Source: JBEKHT01 sp049511715 (GTDB taxonomy: Bacteria; Chloroflexota; Anaerolineae; Anaerolineales; RBG-16-64-43). Taken from it: a stretch of 64,000 nt of DNA. The notes under the pieces were generated by a model, which had not been told where the DNA came from, did not search any database, and saw only the letters and a list, made by a program, of their open reading frames with translations. The stretch is taken from NCBI GenBank assembly GCA_049511715.1, contig JBEKXU010000031.1, forward strand, positions 1-64,000. Reading direction: 5' to 3'. Shown piece after piece: positions 8,312-17,224 of the stretch. Within the stretch, counting starts at the first letter, position 1, and each line of letters starts with the position of its first letter. Position numbers and translations under genes: made by a program.

Positions 8312-10276
8312 CTACACGTTGAGCCATACCGCCATCTGCGACTCGCCCCGGTTGGCCCACAATTGGTAGGGGATGGCTGTGAAACTTCCTCCTGCCTTTG
8401 TTTTCCCTCGCAGGACCTGGATCCCGCCGAGCAAGTTCCGATCGCTCTCGACGCGGATCGTCTCAGGGTCAATTCTCGTTCGAAAGATATCCATCCCGGG
8501 GTTATCGACGCTTTCCAGGCAGTAAACCAGCGGCCCCTTCGAGAGGGCAACCCTGTTCTTGTGCCCCCGCAAGCGCGGGGAAGCTTTCCGCAGGACAACG
8601 GGCAGTTCAAATTCCAGATCAACACGGTCATCGGGGGACCAGCGGCGTGGAATGGAAAAGAAGCGCGAGTGATGAGGATCGTACCCCGAGGCCGGGAGAG
8701 CGGAACGGGCATCGTTCGAGCCGGAAACGGCCAGGGGAGATCCATTCACCTTCAGAGAGGTGTTTCCTGCCCAGGAGGGGATCCGCAGGTGCAGTGTGAA
8801 ATCAACCGGATGCTCCGGGCGGACTGTGAGCCCGACCCTGCCCTCCCATGGCAAGCTGGATTCCAGCTTGACATTTTTCCAAGCTGCCGCCACCATCTTC
8901 ATTTCGTTTCCGATGTACTGGTGAATCCAAAGCTCGTCTTGATCAAATGAGTAGATGTATTTTCCCAAGGAGGCCCAGGTCCGGGACAGGTTGGAGGGAC
9001 AACAGGGCACCAGAAACCAGGAGCGCCGCGTGATCCCCCCTCGGCAGAGCAGTGGATTGTTATACAGGTAGCTGTCTCCGCCCAAACCCATTCCAACCGC
9101 CGCCGCGTTATAAAGCTGCCACTCGAAAAGATCGCTGTACTTGGATTCCGCGTGAATCAGCGTCATCTCCCAGTTCCAGAAAAGGCTCGCCAGGGAGGCG
9201 CACGTTTCCGCGTAAGCGACCTCGGGGTCCAGCTCCTCATCCCGGCCGAAGCCTTCCACTTCCGGCAGGGAGCCCACTCCTCCGGTGACATACATTCGAT
9301 GGTTGACCATGTGCTCCCAGGCTTTTTCCAGCGCCGGCAGCAGGGTCGGGTCAGGGGCAATCCGGTGGACCATGGCGATGGCCGTCTCAAGATAGCCGAA
9401 GCGGACGGCATGCCCTACCGGAACGGTCTGGGAGCGGATGGGGGCATGTTGCTGGAAGAACTTCCCGTTCAGCGCGCTGAGCAGAGAGCGGATCTTTGCA
9501 GAAGTTGGCCTCTTGGCGTAATTGTCAGGAGGAAGTTGGAAGGAACTCTGCGCCGGGTTCAGGGCCAGATAAGCCTGGCGCTGTTCTCGGACGAAGGCAC
9601 TGCGTTTCTCGACCCGGGAGTTTTGCTGGAAGATCAGGGGCGCAAACGGGCGGACCCTGCCGCGCCGTTCCAGGAATTGTTTTGCCAATTCCAGGTAGGG
9701 CTGATGGCCGGTGACCGGGTACAAGCGTAGCAGGGCGATCTCAATCTCTTCGTGCCCGGAGGTCCTATCCGCTCCCGCTGACAGGAAGTCCCGGACCAGC
9801 AGATCGGCGGCTTTCCGGCCGATTTTCAGGGCGGAGGGATCGTTGGTGGCTTGAAAGTGGGAAACGGCCGCTTCGATGAGGTGGCCATGGCAATAGAGCT
9901 CGTGCTCAATCATCAGGTTTTCCCAGCGCGAGCCGGGGAAATGGATCTGGTTGTAGGTGTAGAGGTAGCCGTCCTCCATCTGCGCCCGCGCCAGGAGGGA
10001 GACGAACGTGTCGATGAGTGCCTTGAGATCCTCCGAAGGCCAGCCGGAATAGATGCGAGCGGCGGCATCCAGCCATTTATAGGCATCCGAATCGGCGAAG
10101 AACCAGCCTTCCCGAAAGCCCTTCTTCAATCCTGCGGCGATCCGAAAATTATCAATACAGCGGGTGGCTTCCAGTTGCTTCCACTGATGAAAGATGGCGA
10201 CCCGGGCATTGGCCACCAGGCGCGGGGTCCAAAAGGGATCGGAGATCGTGACCTTGGAGGGGGAAACCTCATCCAT
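8312..10276 (-). CDS. GH127 beta-L-arabinofuranosidase
   Basis: A 654-residue glycoside hydrolase of family GH127, which removes beta-L-arabinofuranosyl residues from plant glycans and glycoproteins. The family's zinc-cysteine active site is visible: Glu357 and Cys359 in 'YAETCASL', and Cys425-Cys426 in 'VPCCPSNLSR', corresponding to the Glu/Cys ligands and nucleophilic Cys of the characterised bifidobacterial enzyme. The N-terminal two thirds are an alpha/alpha toroid and the rest are beta domains. No signal peptide is visible, so it is probably cytoplasmic. It is divergent from a GPH-type sugar symporter across about 230 bases, suggesting uptake of an arabinose-containing oligosaccharide followed by internal cleavage. 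Confidence 0.92.
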   Translation of the reverse strand: MDEVSPSKVTISDPFWTPRLVANARVAIFHQWKQLEATRCIDNFRIAAGLKKGFREGWFFADSDAYKWLDAAARIYSGWPSEDLKALIDTFVSLLARAQMEDGYLYTYNQIHFPGSRWENLMIEHELYCHGHLIEAAVSHFQATNDPSALKIGRKAADLLVRDFLSAGADRTSGHEEIEIALLRLYPVTGHQPYLELAKQFLERRGRVRPFAPLIFQQNSRVEKRSAFVREQRQAYLALNPAQSSFQLPPDNYAKRPTSAKIRSLLSALNGKFFQQHAPIRSQTVPVGHAVRFGYLETAIAMVHRIAPDPTLLPALEKAWEHMVNHRMYVTGGVGSLPEVEGFGRDEELDPEVAYAETCASLASLFWNWEMTLIHAESKYSDLFEWQLYNAAAVGMGLGGDSYLYNNPLLCRGGITRRSWFLVPCCPSNLSRTWASLGKYIYSFDQDELWIHQYIGNEMKMVAAAWKNVKLESSLPWEGRVGLTVRPEHPVDFTLHLRIPSWAGNTSLKVNGSPLAVSGSNDARSALPASGYDPHHSRFFSIPRRWSPDDRVDLEFELPVVLRKASPRLRGHKNRVALSKGPLVYCLESVDNPGMDIFRTRIDPETIRVESDRNLLGGIQVLRGKTKAGGSFTAIPYQLWANRGESQMAVWLNV

Positions 10277-10503
10277 GCCTCAAGCCTCTCGGAGGATCAA
10301 CTTAGCGACTTGGCGATGCCTGCGGCAACCCCGGCCGCTCGACAAATAAGTTTAGCGTCACCGGCAGATATTGTCCAAGGGATCGCGTGCTCCCCGCGTT
10401 CCAGCGAAGCGGCGAATTCTGTTGGTGGAGCCTCCGTTCGGAGACGTTGCTTGGATCGGGTATATACTCGCCTGCGACCAAGAAACAGCGAGGAGGAGAT
10501 GGC
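10277..10503. promoter_or_regulatory. Shared divergent promoter region, GH127 and symporter
   Basis: Both genes start at the edges of this 227-base interval, so promoters and any sugar-responsive operator should lie here. AGGAGG at about 10492-10497 is the ribosome site of the symporter gene. No clear operator palindrome was seen. Confidence 0.45.
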
Positions 10504-11874
10504 ATGTCCGCGAAATCGGTTGTACCCGTCCGCGAGAAAATCGCCTTTGGCCTCGGCGACTTCGCCATCAATATTGCCTACACGGCCATCGGGTTTTATT
10601 TCGTCTTCTTTCTGGTGAACGTCGCGGGGCTGCCGACGGCGATTGCGGGGATCGTGTTCCTGATCGCGCGGGCGTGGGACGCAATCATGAACTTCGTTGC
10701 GGGCAACGTCTCCGACCGCACCACAACTCGTTTTGGCAAGCGACGACCCTTTATCCTCGCCAGCGCTATCCCCATGGGCGTGCTTTTCGCGCTCCTGTGG
10801 ATTGCCCCGGGGCGCTCGACCACCTTCCTGTTCGCCTATTATGTCGTGATCGCGGTGATCTACAACACCGCCTTTTCCTTCGCCATGACCCCGTACAACG
10901 CCCTGATGCCGGAGCTCTCCCAGGACTACGACGAGCGCACCAGCATCTCGGGCTACCGCATGGCGCTTGCCATCGTCGGAAACTTGGTGGCAGCCGCCGG
11001 CGGGTCGGTCATCGTGGACACCCTCTACGGAGGGGCGGCGAACTATCGCCATTCCTACCCGGTGATGGGCGCCGTGTTCGGCGGCATCATGATTGTCTCG
11101 CTGCTCATCACCTTTTTCGGGACGCACGAACGAGTGCCGCAGCGTCCCGGCGCGCCCATGGGGTTTATTGCGACGCTGCGCTCGGTGCTTTCCCTCCGGG
11201 AGTTTCGGATCGTCCTGGGCATGTTCATCTTCAACATGGTCGGCTTGGATCTCATACAGATGCTGTTTATTTTCTACCTGAAGTATGCGGTCCGAGTTAA
11301 GGAAAGCCTCACCTTTCTCCTCATGGGGATTCCGCTCGTGACGGCCATCTGCGCCGTGCCGCTCTGGGTTTGGATAAGCGGGAAGCTGGGAAAGCGCGGC
11401 GCGTATATGACAGCGGCCGTCTATTTCGCCGCGGCCTTGGTGGTGGCGATATTTGTCCCGGCGGGCGCCATGATCTTTGTTATCGTTCTGGCGGTGATGG
11501 CGGGCATCGGATTTTCGGCGGCGTCGGTCATCCCCTTTTCCATCATCCCGGATGTCATCGAAATCGACGAACTCACGAGCGGTGCCCGCCGGGAGGGGAT
11601 CTTCTACGGCACATCCATGCTGCTCTACAAGGTCTGTTCCGGCCTGGTGATCGCCCTGGCTACAGCGGCGCTGGGCTGGTTCGGTTATGTGGAGGGTCCG
11701 TGGTCTGCCGAACCCGGCTCGGCGATCCTGGCGATCCGCCTCTTCTTCGGCATCGGGCCCGGCGTGCTGTTCCTGCTCTCCGCGCTCTGCGTGAAGATTC
11801 TCCCCATCACCCGGGAGCGGTTTGACGAAATCAAGAAGATCATCGAGAAGCGCGAGGGCCGGGTTGAGGCCTAG
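10504..11874 (+). CDS. GPH-family sugar:cation symporter (MFS)
   Basis: A 456-residue, 12-TM transporter of the glycoside-pentoside-hexuronide:cation symporter family (MelB/XynB/YicJ type). Typical features are 'IAFGLGDFAINIAYTAIGFYFVFFLVN' in TM1, the 'DAIMNFVAGNVSDRTTTRFGKRRPFIL' loop, and 'TPYNALMPELSQDYDERTSISGYRM' after TM4. These proteins import glycosides or pentosides with Na+ or H+. The ATG at 10504 follows AGGAGG, and the long in-frame upstream extension lacks membrane character and is rejected. It is paired divergently with GH127, so an arabinose-containing oligosaccharide is a reasonable but unproven substrate. Confidence 0.92.
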   Translation: MSAKSVVPVREKIAFGLGDFAINIAYTAIGFYFVFFLVNVAGLPTAIAGIVFLIARAWDAIMNFVAGNVSDRTTTRFGKRRPFILASAIPMGVLFALLWIAPGRSTTFLFAYYVVIAVIYNTAFSFAMTPYNALMPELSQDYDERTSISGYRMALAIVGNLVAAAGGSVIVDTLYGGAANYRHSYPVMGAVFGGIMIVSLLITFFGTHERVPQRPGAPMGFIATLRSVLSLREFRIVLGMFIFNMVGLDLIQMLFIFYLKYAVRVKESLTFLLMGIPLVTAICAVPLWVWISGKLGKRGAYMTAAVYFAAALVVAIFVPAGAMIFVIVLAVMAGIGFSAASVIPFSIIPDVIEIDELTSGARREGIFYGTSMLLYKVCSGLVIALATAALGWFGYVEGPWSAEPGSAILAIRLFFGIGPGVLFLLSALCVKILPITRERFDEIKKIIEKREGRVEA

Positions 11875-12261
11875 CGGAACGGCAACCCAGCGGGGACCCG
11901 GGCCATCGGTTGCCTTTCATCACCCCCGCTTCCGTCGGAAGGGGTGTCTGCTCTTGGAAATGGCCTTTCCACCAAACAAGCCTTTCCCAGCCCTTCCTCG
12001 AGAAGGCCCTTGTGGTGCAGCGCGGCCTCCAGCCCCTGGCTTGGAAGCCGGGAGTCACTGAGCGGCACCCCCGCTCTACGGGCCCCTTAACCCTGCGCGA
12101 GGCCACCGGCCCTAGGGTCCAGAAGGGCAAACCCGCCCCGGGACCGGAAGACCAGCCCCTTGGCTTGGTCCGCCAGAACCAGCCGCAGGCGCGAAGCACC
12201 AGAAGTCGCGTTTCTGCCGACAGCGAGAAACGCGGCCCCCCGAAATCTTCCGGGACCTGAG
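11875..12261. other. Spacer between convergent genes, nothing recognised
   Basis: About 390 bases between the symporter and the AlkD-like gene, which converge here. A terminator would be expected, but no clear stem-loop with T-tract was found. Confidence 0.35.
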
Positions 12262-12765
12262 TCACTCTTTCAGGAACTTGCTCGCGAGTTTGTACGTTTG
12301 CAGGACGCGGCTTTCGGAGGTGTCCCAGGACTTGAGCTCGGCCGCGACCCGGTCCTTGTGCTTCTTGCTGATGTCCCGCAGCGCGTTGCCGACCGAGCGG
12401 CGCACATACTCACTCGGGTCGGCGCGCAACCCGCTCAGCATCCGGATCGCCTCCTGGGGGTGATTGCTAAAGAAGGGTCGCCCCGTCCAGATCCGCAACC
12501 CTTCGGTGACCGCCCGGCGCACGTTGGGGGAGCTGTCGCCAAGCCACTGCCGGATGGTCGGAAGGGCATTCTCGTACCCCAGATCCGCGCAGTACTGGTC
12601 GAAAGCTTTCGCCAGGATCTCCTGTACTCGCCAATCCGGATCCCGGCTCACCCGTGACCTCAGGAAGGTCAGGCTGGCCTTCGAGCGCCCCGCCAGCCGG
12701 CCCAGAATAAAGACCGCGACGCAGCGCGCCTGATAGGCTGGCGAACGGAAGAGCCCCTTTGCCAC
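12262..12765 (-). CDS. DNA-alkylation-repeat (AlkD-like) HEAT protein
   Basis: A 167-residue HEAT-like protein of the DNA alkylation repeat family. The core 'DPDWRVQEILAKAFDQYCADLGYENALPTI' and 'SPNVRRAVTEGLRIW' followed by 'SEYVRRSVGNALRDISKKH' matches the subfamily related to AlkC/AlkD DNA glycosylases, which excise alkylated bases without base flipping. The GTG start at 12765 has AAAGGAG nine bases upstream. The same frame stays open and protein-like for about 40 more codons upstream (EDLARRARRTRNGFLDL then RRAGDEAV) without an ATG, GTG or TTG, so the N-terminus may be truncated or a start lost. Catalytic activity is uncertain at this length. Confidence 0.75.
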   Translation of the reverse strand: MAKGLFRSPAYQARCVAVFILGRLAGRSKASLTFLRSRVSRDPDWRVQEILAKAFDQYCADLGYENALPTIRQWLGDSSPNVRRAVTEGLRIWTGRPFFSNHPQEAIRMLSGLRADPSEYVRRSVGNALRDISKKHKDRVAAELKSWDTSESRVLQTYKLASKFLKE

Positions 12766-13107
12766 GAGAAGGCTCTCCTTTGGCTTGTGGCGGGCAACTG
12801 CCTCGTCGCCTGCCCGCCGGAGGTCGAGGAAACCGTTCCGGGTTCTTCTTGCCCTCCGGGCGAGGTCTTCAATCTCGTTCGTGGTCCCACTCCTCCTTCA
12901 TGCCGCCCGAGTCTCCTGCCGCCTTCAATCCCGGTCTTCCCTGGGGATCCGAACCGTCCAGGGCTGCCTGGATCCGTGCCCAGCCGGAACCCAGCGGCGA
13001 TTCACCGAGAAGGATCGTTTCGGGCGAGAGATCGCTTCCAAACATTGTCAAGCGGTGAGAACGAGTATATGATGGATGCACGTCTTCTCCCTTGAAAGGA
13101 GGACAAG
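12766..13107. other. Upstream region, possible lost N-terminus of the HEAT gene
   Basis: On the minus strand the AlkD-like frame remains open up to about 12885 with HEAT-like sequence but no start codon. The right-hand part holds AAAGGAGG before the plus-strand lipoprotein at 13108. Nothing else was recognised. Confidence 0.35.
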
Positions 13108-13926
13108 ATGGTCCGGAGAAGAGGAGCTCTCCTCGTCGGCGTGGTGCTCCTCGCCAGTATACTGGGGTGTAACTTGGTTCAGGCGGTACAGGGGGGCGGA
13201 AGTGCGTCCCCTGCACCCAATCCGACGCCGCTGGTCCCAGCGACGAACTCGCCGCAATTCACGCCGCTGGCCCCCGCCAGTCCGCCGCCCACGCTCACCC
13301 CGACTCCATCTGTCCCCATGGTGAGCGTATCAACTGACACCAACTGTCGCTCTGGCCCCGGAAAAGCTTATGACGTCGTGGGGGCGCTATTGGTTGGACA
13401 GACGGCCAAGGTTGTCGGACAGGACGGGTACGGCGTCAACTGGATCATCGACAATCCCACCGTCGCCGGCGGGACCTGCTGGCTGTATGGCCAGTACGCC
13501 ACGGTCACTGGGGATACAAAGACTCTGCCAGTTGCTACTCCTCCTCCAACACCCACCCCGAGCGGAGATTTCACGTTCGCATACCAGATTTTCGGGATCG
13601 GACCAGGCTTCGATTGCCTTGTGTTCAACGTAAACAATACCGGCTCCTTGACCTGGGAGTCCTACACATTTGAAGCGCGCGACAAGACTCAGAGCATTAA
13701 CGCGACGGGTTCCAGCAACGATTTCGTCAAATACAGTGCCGGGTGGTGCACGAGCCCTGTATCGTGGCCATCCCTCGCGCCCGGCGCGTCAGGCACCGTC
13801 AGCGTCAATATGAACATGCCCTCCAATCCGGGCGGCAATCATTTTGACGCCACGCTCACGCTTTGCTCCGACAAGAACCTGGGCGGAACCTGCCTCCTGC
13901 GCAAGATTAGTTTCGTCATGCCCTGA
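13108..13926 (+). CDS. SH3-domain lipoprotein with Ig-like C-terminus
   Basis: A 272-residue predicted lipoprotein. Residues 1-20 form a signal peptide ending in the lipobox 'SILGC' (Cys21). Residues about 25-70 are a Pro/Thr/Ala-rich linker. Residues about 72-125 are a bacterial SH3 domain (the 'NCRSGPGKAYDVVGALLVGQ' opening is characteristic). A second Pro/Thr linker leads to a beta-sandwich-like C-terminal domain (about 150-272) with paired cysteines. This layout is common in Chloroflexota cell-surface lipoproteins. Binding to wall or glycan is plausible but unproven. AAAGGAGG precedes the ATG. It is apparently monocistronic. Confidence 0.82.
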   Translation: MVRRRGALLVGVVLLASILGCNLVQAVQGGGSASPAPNPTPLVPATNSPQFTPLAPASPPPTLTPTPSVPMVSVSTDTNCRSGPGKAYDVVGALLVGQTAKVVGQDGYGVNWIIDNPTVAGGTCWLYGQYATVTGDTKTLPVATPPPTPTPSGDFTFAYQIFGIGPGFDCLVFNVNNTGSLTWESYTFEARDKTQSINATGSSNDFVKYSAGWCTSPVSWPSLAPGASGTVSVNMNMPSNPGGNHFDATLTLCSDKNLGGTCLLRKISFVMP

Positions 13927-14054
13927 TCGCTACGGAGAAGTCGCAGAGCCTTCATCCTCGCGGGTACCACGCGTTTATTGCCAAAATGACTGAAAGCTGA
14001 TGGGTATCAGTCCCTTACTCTGACGGGACCGTAGGCCGCTAACCTGAGCTTGGC

Positions 14055-14531
14055 CTATGGTTTTTTATTAGTGGTATCCATAGCGTTAGCCCAGAAAGCC
14101 TGTGCCCAAGCCTTCACCCTCTGCCCATCTTCCTGGGGATGCGGCGCGGAGAGAAGATCGGCGACCGTGAAGCCTCCTCGCTCGACCGGCTCACAGGGCC
14201 GCTCGAGCTCCACCCTCCCGTTAAGCCACCGTTGGATGGCCTAGTAGAACTGAGGGCTGCGGTCATGCTCCAGACCGCAGCAAAGGCGCGTGAGATGGGC
14301 GGCATAGGACTTCGCCGACCGGCGGTAGCGGCTCGGAGGTGGCAGACAATAGGCATCAAAGGCCAAGTCGTGCCAGCGAGCCCATCCGGGATCGCTGGAG
14401 GCCAAGGCCGAGAGCTGGTCGAACAGGGCCTGACATGCGCCGCAACCCTCCACGACGCGAGCCCCGCAGTCCGGGCAGCGGCCTCCCTCATCGTTTGCCG
14501 TCAACTTCCCTTCCCCGCATGCTGTTGGCAC
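14055..14531 (-). pseudogene. DUF5946 protein interrupted by an in-frame TAG
   Basis: The minus-strand frame encodes a DUF5946-type protein: an N-terminal zinc motif 'CPDCGARVVEGCGACQALFDQL', then 'DAYCLPP' and 'SAKSYAAHLTRLCCGLEHD'. A TAG at 14241-14243 interrupts it, and the same frame continues directly with family-like sequence ('AIQRWLNGRVELERPCEP', then 'FTVADLLSAPHPQEDGQRV') to a second TAG at 14055. A single CAG-to-TAG change would explain the break. The start is uncertain (TTG at 14531 or 14504). TAG ends several intact genes here, so general readthrough is unlikely. Function is unknown. Confidence 0.7.
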
Positions 14532-14702
14532 TCTTCAAACTCTGTTTGAAAAAGGAGCGAAAGCCGCGGGGATTAGGATCTTGCCCGTCAGGACCCAGCC
14601 GCCGTCGCGCACGGCCGTGCACCGGTCGGGTCGTAACCGTGAGGCTCTCTCGAGGTTTGGCCCACCCTCCCACCGCCTTCTCCCGGCGAGCGCGCTTTCA
14701 GT

Positions 14703-15947
14703 TTACTCTGCCTCTCCGCTGGTGAACGCGTACTTGTCCAGGTAGCTTCGGTAGGCCCGCTTCGCTTGCCCTGCCGGGTCCCGGTAATACTCCTCGGGCG
14801 TCACGGTCAGGGTGATCTGGCGCCGCGCAGGCTGCACCCTCGGATTCGTGGCCGCGAACCGCCGCACGACTTCCGCGTGCGGCTTCAGCGAGCCGTCCGG
14901 GCGCACCAGTCCAAAGGAACGCTCGTGCCAGGACTCCTCGCACGGCGGCCGCTGATACAGTTCTGGATCATAGTCCGCATAACACCACAGCAATGCGCCC
15001 AAGGCTCCCACTTCCACGAGCTTGGGCAGGACCTCTTCCACATAAGCCGCCAGTCCTTCCTCCGAGGCCATGAACTGACGGAGGGGCTGCCCGTAGCCGG
15101 TCCACTCCAGGGCGGAGGCGGGTTGTCCCTGCGGCGCCGTGCAGCCGCCGAATTCCTGCATCAGCGTGGGCTTGCCGCATAATGCGGAGGTCAGCGCGCA
15201 AAGGAAAGGGACGAAGTCGGGGTCCAGCGGGCCGACGGACCAGTCGGCATACATGGGGTATCCGTGCATCACGGCCTGGTCGACCTCTGCAAACACCTCA
15301 TCCACCCTCAGGCCGTTGTCCTGGAGCAGGCTTGCCTCATGCAGCCCGCAGGTCACCGGATGGACGGGATCGATCTCGTGGATCAGATCGGTCATGCGCC
15401 GGACCCAGGCCCGCCCTGCCTCTGCCGTCGCCGGCCGGGCAAACAGGTCGGGCTCATTCCCCAGGTCCCACAGACCGAGCGCCGGATGATCCTTATACCG
15501 AGAGACCACCGTTCGGAGCTGCAGCTCAGCCGCACCGATCGCCGCCGGGTCCTCAAAAGGATTGAGATAACCGCCTTCCACAGGCTTGCCGGCGCTGACT
15601 ACCTGTCGGACCCAGGGCGAAACTGGCAGGTCGCTGCGCAGAAGCCACCCCGGGGCCCAGGAAGGACCGCTCATATGTCCGGTGAAGAAAGTGACATTGA
15701 GTTTGAGCCCTCTCTCCGCGGCCGTGTCGCACACTTTTCCCAGGTTGTCCAGAGCCTGAGGGTCGACGCGGTCGGGGGTTGGCTGCCAGTCTTCCCACAG
15801 CAGGAAGATGCGCACCATCTTAAGGCCGAGCTCGTGGATCTGGTCAAATTCCTTCTGGACCTCGACCAAGTCAAAATCCGACCACCAGTACATCGCTTTG
15901 CGGCGAGGCCAGTAGTTCACACCAAGCAGGAAGGGTTGTGCAGGCAT
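14703..15947 (-). CDS. GH5-like TIM-barrel glycoside hydrolase
   Basis: A 414-residue glycosidase of the clan GH-A type, resembling GH5/mannanase-like proteins. The start 'FLLGVNYWPRRKAMYWWSDF' is typical of this group. The acid/base Glu165 lies in 'LWDLGNEPD' at the end of strand 4, and the probable nucleophile Glu265 in 'LMQEFGG' at strand 7. No signal peptide is seen. The ATG at 15947 follows GAAAGGACC. The substrate cannot be read from sequence; beta-mannan or beta-glucan oligosaccharides are candidates. No transporter is adjacent. It stands near two alpha/beta hydrolase genes on the same strand, but the spacing is too large for an obvious operon. Confidence 0.85.
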   Translation of the reverse strand: MPAQPFLLGVNYWPRRKAMYWWSDFDLVEVQKEFDQIHELGLKMVRIFLLWEDWQPTPDRVDPQALDNLGKVCDTAAERGLKLNVTFFTGHMSGPSWAPGWLLRSDLPVSPWVRQVVSAGKPVEGGYLNPFEDPAAIGAAELQLRTVVSRYKDHPALGLWDLGNEPDLFARPATAEAGRAWVRRMTDLIHEIDPVHPVTCGLHEASLLQDNGLRVDEVFAEVDQAVMHGYPMYADWSVGPLDPDFVPFLCALTSALCGKPTLMQEFGGCTAPQGQPASALEWTGYGQPLRQFMASEEGLAAYVEEVLPKLVEVGALGALLWCYADYDPELYQRPPCEESWHERSFGLVRPDGSLKPHAEVVRRFAATNPRVQPARRQITLTVTPEEYYRDPAGQAKRAYRSYLDKYAFTSGEAE

Positions 15948-16236
15948 GATGGTCCTTTCGATGCGCCGGGACTGGTCTAGTGTACTCGAGACGGCTCGTC
16001 CCTGCCTCCGCTGAAGATCCCCGGCACGGTTACAAGACCTACAGGATTCTTTCCAAACCGGGTGGGGCTTTGCGCATCGGGAATCGTCCTATCCGCCCCG
16101 CCCCACGACCCGCCCCATCCCGAGGAAGCCGACCCAGGCGGAAGCCTGCGTACCCAGCCGAAACGGAGCGCCGCCGGAGAGGCCTCCCCTCCGTTGGGCC
16201 AGGCTCGCCCGCATGGCCCGTCACCAAGATACGCCC

Positions 16237-16893
16237 TCAGGCGATGAACTGCTCCATGGCCGAGACGATCTGCCCGAGGGCCAAGAGAGGCGCCGGAACG
16301 CTTTCGGGGACCTCGAGACTGTGATCTGCCCCCGGGAGCACAAGAACCCGGCCGCCCGTGACCGCCTGAAGATGATCTTGGATCGCTGGATCGTAGAACG
16401 GGTCCGCTGTTCCGACCACAATCAGGGACTGCGGATGCAACTGTTCCATGCGCTCGACCAGCCAGCGAACTGTCAGGAGAGGGGTCAGCCAAACGCAGAC
16501 CGATTTCTGGAAGGCTTCCAGGGCCAGCAAGTGACCCATCGCCAGGGTCCCCAGGGACTTGCCGACCAAGGTGGTCCTCCCATAGGTGCGCTCTGCCAAA
16601 GCCTGGGTGCCGGCCGCCTCGACATCGGCCCGCAGCCAGGCATCCCGCTCGGGTTCAGGACGAGACATGAAATCGATCTTCCAGTAGGCATACTCGACCC
16701 GAAGAACATCTGCGCCTCGCTCCAGCAGTACGCGCTCGGCGTAATGCAGCTCGGGCCGGTCCACCGTGTGGCGGTGTCCCGGGAGAAGAATCCCCAGGCG
16801 AGTGGCCTCGGCGGACTGGCGGAAGAAGGTGTTGGGCACAGGCTCACGCTGATACCCGACCACAGGCAGTGAGGTTGCCGCAACCCCGGTCAT
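16237..16893 (-). CDS. Small alpha/beta hydrolase
   Basis: A 218-residue alpha/beta-fold hydrolase. An early strand is followed by the oxyanion region 'GILLPGHRHTVDRP', the nucleophile elbow 'VGKSLGT' (Ser in G-K-S-L-G), the acid in 'GTADPFYD', and the catalytic His in 'LPGADHSLEVP'. The length matches the compact single-domain hydrolases related to dienelactone hydrolase or KANL3/Tex30-type proteins. No signal peptide is seen. The substrate is unknown. A large spacer follows before the next hydrolase gene. Confidence 0.8.
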   Translation of the reverse strand: MTGVAATSLPVVGYQREPVPNTFFRQSAEATRLGILLPGHRHTVDRPELHYAERVLLERGADVLRVEYAYWKIDFMSRPEPERDAWLRADVEAAGTQALAERTYGRTTLVGKSLGTLAMGHLLALEAFQKSVCVWLTPLLTVRWLVERMEQLHPQSLIVVGTADPFYDPAIQDHLQAVTGGRVLVLPGADHSLEVPESVPAPLLALGQIVSAMEQFIA

Positions 16894-17224
16894 GACCTAT
16901 CCCTTGAATCGGCTCCTTGGCGTTCCACAAAGCATCCGCCTGGGGATCCAGTCAGGCACTCTTCTATCGCGAGGCTTCACCGCAGCAATCCGTGGAGCCG
17001 CCGGAAACGAAGCCCACAACCTTCACCCGAATCCCCCCTCCGAAACTCCCGGAAGAACAAAACCCCGATCGAGAATCTCGTCGTCCCCATCCCCAACTTC
17101 CGGCACAGCCGATGCCGGTGGTCCGGAAACGGAGCTCAGCAATGGACCGGAGCCCTCCCCACCCAGGAACTGAACCCGGCGGCCGCCACAACCGCCGCAC
17201 AAAAGCTGGCGGGCCGCCCCCGGT
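16894..17224. other. Spacer, nothing recognised
   Basis: About 330 bases between two minus-strand hydrolase genes. No credible gene, promoter or terminator was identified. Confidence 0.35.

Noticed and set aside
14241..14243. TAG in DUF5946 (and at 63712 in DUF998) as evidence of UAG reassignment or pyrrolysine
   Set aside because: TAG ends several clearly intact genes in this window (stops at 8180, 11874, 35393, 39470, 40369). The interrupted positions are not catalytic, and no pyl genes are present here. Nonsense mutation is simpler.
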